A DNA stretch of 64,000 nt, from positions 2,046,001-2,110,000 of the forward strand of contig JAFEVB010000008.1 of assembly GCA_032629725.1 (NCBI GenBank), written 5' to 3'. The stretch is from Gremmenia infestans. Its lineage: Eukaryota > Ascomycota > Leotiomycetes > Helotiales > Hamatocanthoscyphaceae. The position numbers were made by a program, and so were the translations under genes. A model generated the notes under the pieces. It was not told the origin of the DNA, did no database searches, and worked only from the letters and a program-made list of their open reading frames with translations. Every line of letters starts with the position of its first letter. Within the stretch, counting starts at the first letter, position 1. Positions 12,927-23,504 of the stretch are shown here, in pieces.

Positions 12927-15010
12927 ATGTCTGGTGTCGAAGTGGTTGGTCTTATTCTTGGAGCACTGCCTCTCGTTATTTCGGCTGCAGAGCATTACAA
13001 GAAGGGTTTCGAACCGTTGGTCAGATGGAAAAGATTCAAATTCGTCTTCCGAGACTTCATCACCTCGGTCGATATCCAGAGACAAATGTTCCAACTTGTC
13101 CTGAAGAAGCTTTTGATCCGAGTACAGCTCGAGCCAGAGGAGAAGCAAAGGCTCTTGACCACGCCGGATTACGAAGGCTGGCGCCGCGCTGACATTATCG
13201 AAGCCTTGAAATTGCGACTTGGAGACTCATATGATGCATGTATAGATATTCTGAGGGTAATGAATGAGGACATGGTAGATTTGCAAGATATGATGTCTCT
13301 GAAAGATGGCACTGTACGTGTGGTATCCACATGACTAGACTGTCCTAACTTTATATCAGGTCGACTGGGCTAATCCCGGAGAGAAAAAATGGAAATATCA
13401 AGCCAAGAGGATCCAGCTTAGTTTCAGTGAGAACGGTACAAGGACTGTCCAAGCACTTGAGAAAAGAATTCAGGACTTGAAGAACCTCTTAGAACTCTTG
13501 GATAGCACTGACGACACATTGGACGGCATGAAGACTACTTCAAAAGATACTACCTGGGGGAAACTGTTTGAGACCATCAGGCAACATGCAGTTGACTTGC
13601 ATTCTGCCATTAAAAATAGCTGGAAATGCAATTGCGAAGCGACCCATCAATCTGGCCTCCAGCTGCAAAAACGACAGCCAAGTGATCTCCCTCCACGATT
13701 CACCATGAGCTTCGCTCTTCCACCCCAAAATTCCGCCCCAAAGAGCTTGCGTAGAAGGGTGATTATACATGCTAAAAAATCACGACACATTTCGGCACTT
13801 GACAGACCATCACCCGCCCCTATTCAAAAAACTTATATAACGCAACTCAGGACTAATTTTGAGACCAAGTCTTCACCTGATATCAACGTTAATACGTTGT
13901 CATTGCCAATTCGATCTGGTCCTCAGTCTTCATCCTCCACTGCCTCGTCCAGCTTTAGTTTTGCAAGCATATTTACAAAGAGCGATTCAACAGTAACAAC
14001 CACTTCGAGCATATCGATAGCCAATGGGACAGAAACTTTGGTGGAAAATCACTCCAAGTAGGTCTTGACAAAATATGTTTAAAATATGTTCAAGTTTTTG
14101 TAGTTTTGAACTAAAGTGTGATAGAAAATGGGGAGCTATGCGAAAGTCTAAACCTAAGAAAAGCCTTCGCTTTGAGTCCGACTTGCCGGCCACTTTGGGC
14201 GATGTTGAGCGGGCAAAAAATTCTCCAACCTTGCCTAAAGAACAAAACTTTCCCGTTCTCCCAGCATCTTTATCTGTAGAGAACTCCGGTGTTAACATCA
14301 AAATCGACGATTTGTGCTCCTCATTGAAAGTCGCAGATGAAAACACTGAATGCTTGGGTTACCTCTCAGATGACGAGCACCAGCAATATGAGCTCCGATG
14401 GGTCCAAGAATCAGCACGCGAATCTCAAGACCGAGAGGAAATCAGCCTCGACATATTACTCAGCAGTGGTGGCCACCTGAAATTGAGCAGGCAAAAACGA
14501 TACAAGATAGCAAGTATAATGGCATCATCGCTACTACAACTTCAGGCAACCCCTTGGCTATCCGAGAATCTGGAAAAGAAGCACATACTTTTTTATTACC
14601 GAGGTTCTGATGTATTCGTTGATGAACCATACATCAGCCATGACTTTGCCGCAGTAACAACTCAAACCCCAAAATCATCACCGACACCACGTATCCTTCC
14701 TCGCAAAAGCCTTAGCAGCCTCGGTATTCTATTGCTTGAGCTTTGTTTTGGTGAGCCGATTGAGAACCAGACAGAGCTACGAAAAGGCCATCTCTCGTCC
14801 GATGGGAAAGCACTCGAGGGCACCGACTACCTTACAGCAATAGAATGGCTAGATAAGGTGGCGGAAGAGGAACCAAAGATGGCACCCGTGATCAAATGGT
14901 GTATCTTCTGTCTTTTTGAGGGGAAGCCAAACTGGGCAGATACGACTTTTATGCAGGCAGTTTATGCTTCCGTCGTACAGCCGTTGGAGATGCTTGTAGT
15001 TTCGTCTTGA
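12927..15010 (+). CDS. DUF7580-type fungal protein
   Basis: Three exons, 12927-13313, 13360-14057 and 14104-15010, are joined by two 46-nt introns and give 663 residues. The start MSGVEVVGLILGALPLVISA is the characteristic N-terminal hydrophobic segment of this family, followed by EHYKKGFEPLVRWKRFKF. The C-terminal half has IDDLCSSL, ECLGYLSDDE, and a degenerate kinase-like end (SLSSLGILLLELCFGEPIE). The intron at 14058 uses donor GTAGGT immediately before a stop codon; without it the frame would appear broken, so the gene is intact. Members are abundant in filamentous ascomycetes and are often near NLR/HET-type genes; their biochemical role is not established. It is divergent from the AcuF-like gene, a pairing that may be functional. 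Confidence 0.82.
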
Positions 15011-15472
15011 GATTATAACCAATGGTCCGCATAACTATCGAGACCAATGAAAACCCTGACGGTCATAACCTCTGCGACAGAACTGGTACGGCTGATCAGA
15101 AGCACTTCGAGGAATCAGCTACATCTCGCTTGGGCGAAGAATTGAGCGGGTAGAAAGCCAAAGCTAGGCAAGCGGCGGAAATGCTGCAGAATTGAGGGAG
15201 ATAAGCCATTTTTGAATTGTTCCAGTTCTTTTGAGGCGATGCTGGAAAGTGGTCGTGGTGTTATTTGGAAGTGATGATGTTGGAGTAGTGGAGAGGAGGT
15301 CTCAGTTTAGCGCAAAGGTCGCTAAAATCTCAGGGGCAGACCACCGGATTTCATCGCAAGAGACATTATGAAGTATTGGTCACCAACTCAGGTTCATCAG
15401 ATGAGAGTAGGCCGGAATTCACCATTACACAGATCATGAATAACCTATTAAATTGGCATACATGATCCCGCC
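15011..15472. other. convergent intergenic region
   Basis: 462 nt between the 3' ends of the DUF7580 and GMC genes; no gene or motif recognised. Confidence 0.5.
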
Positions 15473-17475
15473 TCAAGCAGCATCTTGAATAATTACATCC
15501 GCCGCTTTCTCGCTGATGATGTAAATTGGCAACACTATATAAAATCCAGGAATTTTAGGGAAAACACTCGCATCCACAACCCTTAGCCCCTGAACTCCCC
15601 TCACTCTAAATTTCGAGTCCAGTACTGCCATCGTATCATCGTCTGCGCCAATTGGGAGGGTGCAACTTGCATGATGACCCCACGCTTCGGCCTTCAAGAA
15701 GTCCTTCATCTCAGTTTCTGTTGTCACGTTTGGGCCAGGCCAGACTTCGGAGAATGAACCATCGAGAGGAATAAGGAGTTTGAAAGCTTCACGGGCATAT
15801 TCAATTCCTTCGTACACAGCTTGCAGGTCTTTCTCGGCTGCATCATCTGCTGTAACACCAGTGTCAAAAGAATTAAAGTTAATGACTGGGACATCTCGAG
15901 GATCCTTGGAGCGTAGCTTAACGGTCCCTGCATTGTTTCGAGAGTGAGCCTTCAGAACGACCCAGGACCAGTGGCGTGCGTCTTTGACGGCGAAATTTGA
16001 GTAGCCAGGGAAATAGCCCGGGAAGTATGCCGGCACACCAGATATCAAAAGATCAGGATCATCAGTAGCTACGGAAGACTTTTTAATAACCGCAATGGCA
16101 ATTCCATTCGTTGCGTATGCTCCTTTGAGTGCGGGCGTGACACCATTGATCCATCGCGTAAGGCACGGGTCTGGCATGGTTTGAAGAAAGGTACAGTCCC
16201 CAGTGAGGAAAAAGTCTGTGGCCGTCTCTCCGACGATGGTATTTTCATACCGGTCTTGAAGATTTGTTCCTACCCCTGCAAGATCTACCAGCACGGGAAT
16301 ATCAAACTCGTCAAGCTCCGATTTTGGTCCAATGCCACTCAATTTTAGAAGTTGTGGTGTATTGAACGTTCCAGCAGAAATGATAACTTCTCGGGTGGCA
16401 TTTACACTCCCGGAACCGGCGGGAAAGGTATTGTTTGCTCGAAGGTCTGCACGATAGAGACTCTGGCCATCGAAAAAATCCACTCCAACAGCCTTGGGCG
16501 TAGTTCCATTTTGGGTGAAACGAATCTTTGTTACTAGGGTGTTTAGACGAATATCAAGATGATACTTTCGCGAGCCATTCGAGTTGACCGCATTTGCAGT
16601 ATCTAAGATGAAATTCCGAGGACCATTTCTAGTAGAGTCTGTTATGGCAAGAGGCACTTGGTAGAGACCTTCCTCCTCAACCTGACCTGGGGCGTTAAGG
16701 TCACGCAAAAGGACTTCGCCAAGTCCTATAACTGTGCCGATCACAATACCAACTAATGACTTTCCCATTGCTGTCGCGGCGGAAACTATTAGGAAAAGAA
16801 CTTTGAAATCTTCTACGACCAGTGACAGATCCGTAAGAGCCGTCCCGAGCCATCCAGTATAGCCATGACCTATTACGCTGCTTGGAAGATATCGATTCCG
16901 TTCCAATTTCTTAAAATATGTTCTCATGTTATCGGGTGACCATGAAGTATCCCCAGTAATATCTGCGATGTTATTCCAATCACTATCGTGCGGCAATATT
17001 GTGATGAGAGCGTTATGAGAGGAGCATCCTCCAAGTGTGCCGGCACGAGGATATAGAATTCCGAGTGGTGCTGAACCAGCTGGTGCCCCAGTTCCAACGA
17101 ATAGGTCTCCACCGGGTGTTTGCCAGGTCATTTTGGAGTCCTTCTCTTGTCGTGCTTCATCTTGATAATGATTGACAAAGTAATCCCACCTCATGGGCCC
17201 GTACTCTGTGGATTTCAGCGACAAAGCCGGTACTTGTTCCTGATACGTCGATCCTTGATCATCTCCAGCACCGATGATTAACACTTTGAACCCTGCGATT
17301 GCTAGTCTGGCAGCAACTGGACCACCGCCAGGCCCTGAGCCACGATCACGTACTCGTAGTCGTCAAGCCATGTCGTACTAGACGTCTCATTTGCTGCTGT
17401 ACTTCGGTCTTCTGATCGAGTACTGGTAGGAACAGCTCTGTTGCAGTCAGCTGGTGACACTTTGAAAGGCCCCAT
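15473..17475 (-). CDS. GMC (glucose-methanol-choline) oxidoreductase with a one-base frameshift near 17340
   Basis: FAD-dependent alcohol, aldehyde or sugar oxidoreductase, probably secreted in this family. A 603-codon frame from 17284 down contains PRAGTLGGCSSHNALI, REVIISAGTFNTPQLLKLSG, GVGTNLQDR, and the C-terminal WGHHASCTLPIG...GLRVVDASVFPKIPG with the catalytic His. The Rossmann-fold start is split over two frames. DDYEYVIV is in the upstream frame that opens at 17475, and GSGPGGGPVAARLAIAGFKV is in the downstream frame. The frames differ by one missing G between 17340 and 17341. The true 5' exon with any signal peptide was not located; an ATG at 17475 is in the upstream frame. Either a young null allele or a homopolymer error. 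Substrate unknown. Confidence 0.78.
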
Positions 17476-19670
17476 ATCAAGATTGATCTGACTCCCACTT
17501 CAAGCTCTTGGCCCTAGAACGAAAGGAGATTTAAACATACGTTGCTGTGATGGATAGACAAGTTACACTGATGAAGCTCAAACAATTTGAGAAGTGCATT
17601 TTGAAAATTAGACCAGAAAAAATCAAAACTAAATGGCGTAAAAGTTAGTGGATGGGCTTGGAGAAGGACTTTCGCAAAGAACGCTCTGAAGAGATAGAGT
17701 CGCATTCAAAATTCCATGGCTCACACGTCGATCTTAAAGGAACCTCGGTAGCGATCAAAACTCGAAGCCATTTGAACAGTGGCACGTGGCGATGCTCGAG
17801 ATAGAGGGTTTCTAGATTTGGAAGCCTGCCTGTTTGTAGAACTTTGCTTTATCGAATAGGAGGTTCGAATGTCGGATTTTGTGTCATCTACCCCCAGCTG
17901 CCATTTCAGTCACCCTTATTCGGTCAGCTCGTTGCAGCATCAGCGCTTGCAAATCGATCACGAGCCACTAGGATCTCTTGAAAAGCACGATACAATACCA
18001 ATGGTAATATAGTGCGGGGAAAGCGTCGCCCAACTTGGGACGATCTTTTAGCCCCGTGTTGTCTTCTGCCAGATCTTATTCCTAGCTGCGGCAAACAAAG
18101 TTGCATTGAAGTCCCCAATATGGTCCTATCCAGACAGATCCTTTTACTTGCAAAGGTTCATGTCGATGGATCCTTAGTACTCTTCCTCAAATGTGGAGAG
18201 AGGTAACTAAGATCATACTTAATAGCCGGTATTTTCCGGATAATTATCCTCCATACAGGGGGTGGGGGTAGGGGTTACATGCCTCTAGGAATTAACCTCG
18301 ACACCCTCTCAAAAAATCAGGCTAAGGGTTAGAGTATTTCTAGGTCTTATATAGATCTTATTATGTAAGCTATATAAGCTATATAAATGGACCCTATATT
18401 ATAAATATACCCCCTTCTATAAGACGCTATCCTATATGCTTAATAAGCGCACTAGGTACATATTACATGCTATGCATAAACGTAAGTATTTACAGATCTT
18501 AGCTATAATTACATAGTAGTCCTCAATAGCGAATTATAATTGCAGTAAACTCTATCTAGAAAGCTCAAATTTTCAAAAACAATTGCACTTCGCGTCGTTA
18601 ATAACAAACAGCAGACCTTGCATTTCACGTTCACATTCACATTCAGCAAACCTTCGGCGGGCCGAGGGGTATGTATAATTGAATAAACAAAATTCAAAAT
18701 ACACCTAATGTGTAATGGTGCATTGGTCTAGGTTTTTTCAAGAATTAATCGTTGAACTCGTTCGAGGGTGTCCTAACCGACTCTTTTCTTCTTTTTTGCA
18801 TTCGTTGTAAAGTACTATAGCGTATTTGGAAGTAAATTAAACCAAGTCTGTTTAATATTTGGATTATCTATCTGTGCGTAATACGCTATCTATCCCTGTT
18901 ATTAAGAATAGAGGCTTACGGAGGTAAACTTCGTATTCTAAGGTAAGGTATATTAGGTTTCCTAACGGTTCCTTGCCTAGACACTTTAATCATCAATCGC
19001 CCTTCCCTCCATTTTATGAAGTACATGCCTTGCTTTTCCTTTAGAAGAGTCCAATTTAACTATGTTAATACACATATCTAACCTGTATTCTTTAGGTTAG
19101 CAAACCATTCAATGCATTGATATTCTCCTCTTCCTCGCTTAAATACCGCTTTCCTACCTTCCCCTCCTCTTTCTTTCCCTTCTTTTTCTATGAAAGATAG
19201 CAAGAGGGCTATCGGTCATGTTTATTGTACCGAGCGTTGCAAACAACTATAGACAAGGCGTAGGGTGTTTTTTCCTCTTCCAAAGTTTTAGAGGTTTAAT
19301 GGGAAGTGCTCTCTGTTCGGTTGTGTTGATCTTAGTGCAGTATGCTTTTTGCTTATGTACCTAAAGTAGACAAGGATTCGAGTTATTACGAGGCCAGAAG
19401 TTTAGACTATGTAAGAGGTGTATACTAGAGGGATAATCTAGATTTGTGTAATAGGGAAGCATTACTTATCAAAAGGAATTCGGGACACCTTATAGAACGT
19501 GTGGGACGGTTCCAAAAAAGGCATATCCTATTCATGCTATTTGAGGTGAGTATCCTGTGTCTCTACCTTACGCCATCATTTCCATGTCCAATAGCGATAG
19601 CCAACCTGTTCACCCCTATTTATGCTATACTAATATCCCCCAAGCCTTACAATCTGACCTTCCATTCCCT
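17476..19670. other. gene-poor, AT-rich, RIP-like region
   Basis: No supportable gene. From about 18220 to 18520 and again from 18810 to 19110 the sequence is rich in TA steps (runs such as TATATAAGCTATATAA), unlike its flanks, as expected of old repeats eroded by repeat-induced point mutation. The first 230 nt may still hold the GMC 5' end (a hydrophobic ORF at 17514-17705, -). Confidence 0.5.
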
Positions 19671-22094
19671 TCAAAGCCCAATCGAATAATAGTTATCGTC
19701 CTCGTCATCAGAATCCCCCACAAACACCGGTGGACCCGGTACACTCTCGCCCAACAAGCCTTCAGGCAACATCTGGCTCTTGGTCAACAGCTGCGACGAC
19801 GCCATTGAATACGGAACTAGGGATTCCGGTCCTTGGTAATCATCTGTTGCTGAGCGTGGTGTCGGGAGTCGGAGGGGTGTGCTGGAGGGAATGGGACGTT
19901 GGGGTGATTCGAAGATAATATCGGTGGGTGAGGAGTGACGCGGGGTCTGGGATTGGGTGAGATCGACCGTGGTTGCTTGGGATGGGCCGGGAATTCGGGG
20001 TTCGATTGGTGGAAGTTCATGTTCGCTTTCTTGCTGGCTTGAAGGGATAACTTCGTCGATATCTGGGTCTTCAGATTTGATGATTTGGCTGGAAAGGACG
20101 ATTTCAGGGCGGTCGCGGCCTTCCAAAACTTGGCTTGAGACAGCTTCAGTAAAAAAGTGTCCATTTGAGTTGGTAACCTGGCTCGTGGACGGCTTTGGAG
20201 GTTGAGTAAACTGTCGAATCGTGCTCATAAGTTGCTCTCCAGCCTCTTGAGTATCAGTAGCTGAGGACGGAGGTGTGCTTTGGTTGGAATCAGGGCCAAA
20301 TATTGGTGGCATAAGATTCGCCATGAGTTGATCCAGGACAACTGGCCGAACCCAGTTGAACAGGCGTGGTGCCTTTTGTATCCATTCATTCAATTTCAAA
20401 TCTGATAATGAAAGAGGATTGGCAAGCTTATATAATGCAAGAATCTCGTACGCGTACGTTTTTCCGCCTTTACTGGCGTTAAATTCCGCGTTCCCTTCAC
20501 CACTTTCACTCAAAATTTGGCTAGGAAGCTTGACAGGACCGATCACAGCCATATATCTCAAGGTCGATAGTGGTGCCGTCTCATACATCCATATTCGTGA
20601 CACCGTAGGTGGTAAAGGCCGAGCGAACGTGTTGTGGTTTCTCGTTCTGTTCAGGAAACCAACCACTCTGGTAGGATGAATTGAAACAAAGACATCCGAG
20701 TTCAATGTCCTCGGCGCCATAAACTTCTGATGTTGACTCGTCAATCGCTGGCTCTCCATAATCTGGGTCCTCTCTTGGAAAGTGTTTTCCTCTAATCCAT
20801 CCAATTCCTCGCCCTTTTCCACCTCCTGCACTTTTTCCACTTCGGTTGCTTGAACGTCTTCTGAATCGTTAGCGAGATCGAGAAGCCTGCCAGCCTCCAC
20901 CTGTGTCTCGGGGCCGATTACGCCGTAGCAAGTTTCTGGTCCTAGGTCGTTAACATCTTGGGGATCAGTATGCACTGGCTCCTCTCCTTCGGGTTCCTGT
21001 TCTTCTGTATTTTGCTCGTGGTGCTCTCCCGGGCTAGCTGGGAAAGGCGCCTCAGGTTCTAAGGCTTCTTCTTCATCACTCTCAGCGTCCGAGTCCAAAA
21101 TTTCAGTTATCATAGTCCGTCCTTGTGACGCTTGAGGTAATCGAGAAAATTTCCTCCCTACGGCTGGTGATGTAACAACCATATCCTCACCGTCTTCGGG
21201 TATAGCGAATCTAACGCTTTTGGCTGGACTGGATTTTTTGGCGGGTGTCGATGGTATTATAGTACTTTGCGTTTCAGTGCTAGTATCAAAAGTATCCTTG
21301 ACTTCGAGTCTAGGAAGTTTACCAGAACTCTTTTCATTTCTTCGACCTGTGCTGAAGGGTATTGGAGCATTGGTAGACATTTCTTTCAGAGGCGAACGTC
21401 TTGCAGAACCTTTCGAGTGCGTTGATATTGGGGTTGCTGGCGATTCAGAGGACGGGATTTCCTGACGGAAGATCCGACGAGGCGTTTGAGGAAGAGGCAT
21501 CGTACTGGAAGCCTGGGTTCTGCGTGGCGATATTCGTCGTACTGGAGAAGCAGGCTGGGGGAGCCTTGGGACTCTGTTGGGACCGTTGAGGGATTGTGAG
21601 GAATTTGGGCCATCGTATATATCATAGTCATGATTTTTTCCATTGTCCAGATAATCTTCGGTCGACGTGAAACTCCAGTCCATCTGACTTATTGTCTGCG
21701 TTAGGTATTTCGGAGGATTATCCGGCTTATCTCCCATGGTCTTTCTCCTCTTGTTCCCTCGTTTCTTGGACTGTTCCTCATAGCCCATGCCATCCCCTTC
21801 CTCTTGTAATGATTTCCTGCCTGTATTTCGCGTTTTCCTAACTTTTCTTTCGGGAGAGTCCACTTCTTCCTCCTCCTCCTCCTCCTCCTCCTCCTCGTTT
21901 GATAACGAACTGAAAGTCACCCATCCCATTTGCGTGAGAGTATCATCGTCCTTTGCTTTGGCAACCCGACGACCACTCTTCTTCCCGTATGACTTCACGA
22001 CTTTCTTCTGCTCTGGAAGCTTGCCTTGGCGTTTGGGTCTTGCGGATTCGTAGACGCGATCTGATGGAGCGCTGACTCTTTTCTTGAGTGGCAT
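19671..22094 (-). CDS. large nuclear protein with a PUA/ASCH-like globular segment
   Basis: A single-exon gene of 807 residues. The N-terminal 150 residues are strongly basic (VKSYGKKSGRRVAKAK; SKKRGNKRRKTMGDK), with a run of twelve Glu encoded by a TCC repeat at 21864-21898. A long Ser/Pro/Glu-rich linker follows. Residues near 480-610 form the only folded-looking part: VFVSIHPTRVVGFLNRTRNH, RIWMYETAPLSTLRYMAVIG and KTYAYEILALYKL. These resemble the PUA-like/ASCH fold seen in fungal chromatin-associated proteins, but I make that assignment tentatively. The C-terminal tail has many S/T-Q and S/T-P pairs. The start at 22094 is the first ATG of a continuous frame, and the gene is intact. Confidence 0.78.
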   Translation of the reverse strand: MPLKKRVSAPSDRVYESARPKRQGKLPEQKKVVKSYGKKSGRRVAKAKDDDTLTQMGWVTFSSLSNEEEEEEEEEEEVDSPERKVRKTRNTGRKSLQEEGDGMGYEEQSKKRGNKRRKTMGDKPDNPPKYLTQTISQMDWSFTSTEDYLDNGKNHDYDIYDGPNSSQSLNGPNRVPRLPQPASPVRRISPRRTQASSTMPLPQTPRRIFRQEIPSSESPATPISTHSKGSARRSPLKEMSTNAPIPFSTGRRNEKSSGKLPRLEVKDTFDTSTETQSTIIPSTPAKKSSPAKSVRFAIPEDGEDMVVTSPAVGRKFSRLPQASQGRTMITEILDSDAESDEEEALEPEAPFPASPGEHHEQNTEEQEPEGEEPVHTDPQDVNDLGPETCYGVIGPETQVEAGRLLDLANDSEDVQATEVEKVQEVEKGEELDGLEENTFQERTQIMESQRLTSQHQKFMAPRTLNSDVFVSIHPTRVVGFLNRTRNHNTFARPLPPTVSRIWMYETAPLSTLRYMAVIGPVKLPSQILSESGEGNAEFNASKGGKTYAYEILALYKLANPLSLSDLKLNEWIQKAPRLFNWVRPVVLDQLMANLMPPIFGPDSNQSTPPSSATDTQEAGEQLMSTIRQFTQPPKPSTSQVTNSNGHFFTEAVSSQVLEGRDRPEIVLSSQIIKSEDPDIDEVIPSSQQESEHELPPIEPRIPGPSQATTVDLTQSQTPRHSSPTDIIFESPQRPIPSSTPLRLPTPRSATDDYQGPESLVPYSMASSQLLTKSQMLPEGLLGESVPGPPVFVGDSDDEDDNYYSIGL

Positions 22095-23504
22095 TATTGA
22101 GATTTGCGAGCGTTGTCTTGTTTGTCTTCTGTATGTTCTGTGAAGTTAGCACGATTAGAGTCATTGATCTAGCCGACGCGTCGCGGAGCTTCATGACTTC
22201 GCGTGGCCCGCGACGCGTCTGGCGGATGAGTAAGAAAGTGGGCCTACCCGTCCTTCCCTTCCTACCAAAAATGTAATTCCTCTTGACTTCCCTTTCATAT
22301 TTTCTCACAAATTAAGATCCAGTCATGAGTTAAATGATCTATCAAAACAATGCTTGCCTGACCTAGGAGGGATCCTCAGCTAAGATTCACCGGTAGAAGA
22401 ATACTCCATTTCAAACTCCAAAAGTCAATCAAGAAGGTGTTATTTCTGTTTCTATTGTAGATAGGTGGGCTTTGCAGACATTCCCGGAAGCTATATGGCT
22501 CTTCTAATGACTACCACCTCGATTATTCCTGATTTATCTGCGCCATGATTCCTACGTGTTACAACTTATTTTCCCTCTGTATTGTACCCCAACCAGTATC
22601 TAGAGGTTAGACCCCTTTATCTTAGTTGGACTTGCAAGGCAACATGCAGAAGAGGATTGAAGTATTTGCGCAGGGTTATATCGATGGTGGGGATGACGAG
22701 ACAGGCCTAACAGAAGAAGAGCGTCTGGAGCTTCTCCTCAAGTTCATTCGGGAAAGCCGAGAAAATGCAGGTCGAGACGAACATGATGACTCGTCGGACG
22801 ACTCAGGAAATGAGGAGGACTAGGAAGACCGCAATGGAGCCATACAAATCAATTTCGGTCTCGCCCGTGTCTCATTGGGAAAGATGCAGTTGAGTTCTGT
22901 GCTCAAGGCAAACTACCCCTTGTGAATGACTTGCGCAAGAAGAGGAGCCGAGCTTAGACGTTTACGGACATCTCAAGATCGAATGGAAAGTTTAGCAGTT
23001 AGTCTTATGATACACTCATCGAATAATAAATCATCATGACTACTATTCTAGGATGATGTGGTAACTCACAACACTCTTGGAATAGCGTCACAGAAAATGC
23101 CGCTACTCCGAAAGATAAATGTTTGCTTTCAGAAATGCTTTTGGTACCATACACACCTAGATACTATTATGAGGGGATAATCAAATATCAACTAATTGAA
23201 CTTCATGTGTAATATCTAACATAAGAAGAAAATTCCAATGTCAAGACTTTTAATTAAGTATATGCACCTATGTACCTATATATATTAATAGATTAAACTA
23301 TATAACACATATCCCATCTTCACCGCCTTTAAACGCTAGTCAATTCGGGTGATCATACGACCCCGCGTTGTGGCAGAAAACTTTGAAAACACCAAGATCC
23401 AGATCCTCGCCTCGTCCCGCACTGCACTGCACCACTCCACTTCTCTCTTTTCTCTCTCGAACCACTTTTTACATCCGTTTCACGGCGCACCGAACATATA
23501 CAAT
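22095..23504. other. intergenic region with one short acidic ORF
   Basis: Holds the promoter of the PUA-like gene, an AT-rich tract (about 23150-23330) and the promoter of the adenylosuccinate lyase gene. The only coding-like piece is 22644-22823. Confidence 0.4.
22644..22823 (+). CDS. short acidic ORF, possible gene fragment
   Basis: 59 codons from ATG at 22644. It is an amphipathic charged helix (TEEERLELLLKFIRESREN) followed by an acidic Ser/Asp tail. Codon use looks coding-like, but there is no family match I recognise and no upstream exon was found. It may be the last exon of a lost gene. Low certainty. Confidence 0.25.
   Translation: MQKRIEVFAQGYIDGGDDETGLTEEERLELLLKFIRESRENAGRDEHDDSSDDSGNEED

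Noticed and set aside
14041..14110. Apparent frameshift and stop in the DUF7580 gene
   Set aside because: Explained exactly by a 46-nt intron with donor GTAGGT at 14058.
21864..21898. TCC repeat as a separate repeat element
   Set aside because: It is a coding microsatellite for the poly-Glu run inside the PUA-like gene.
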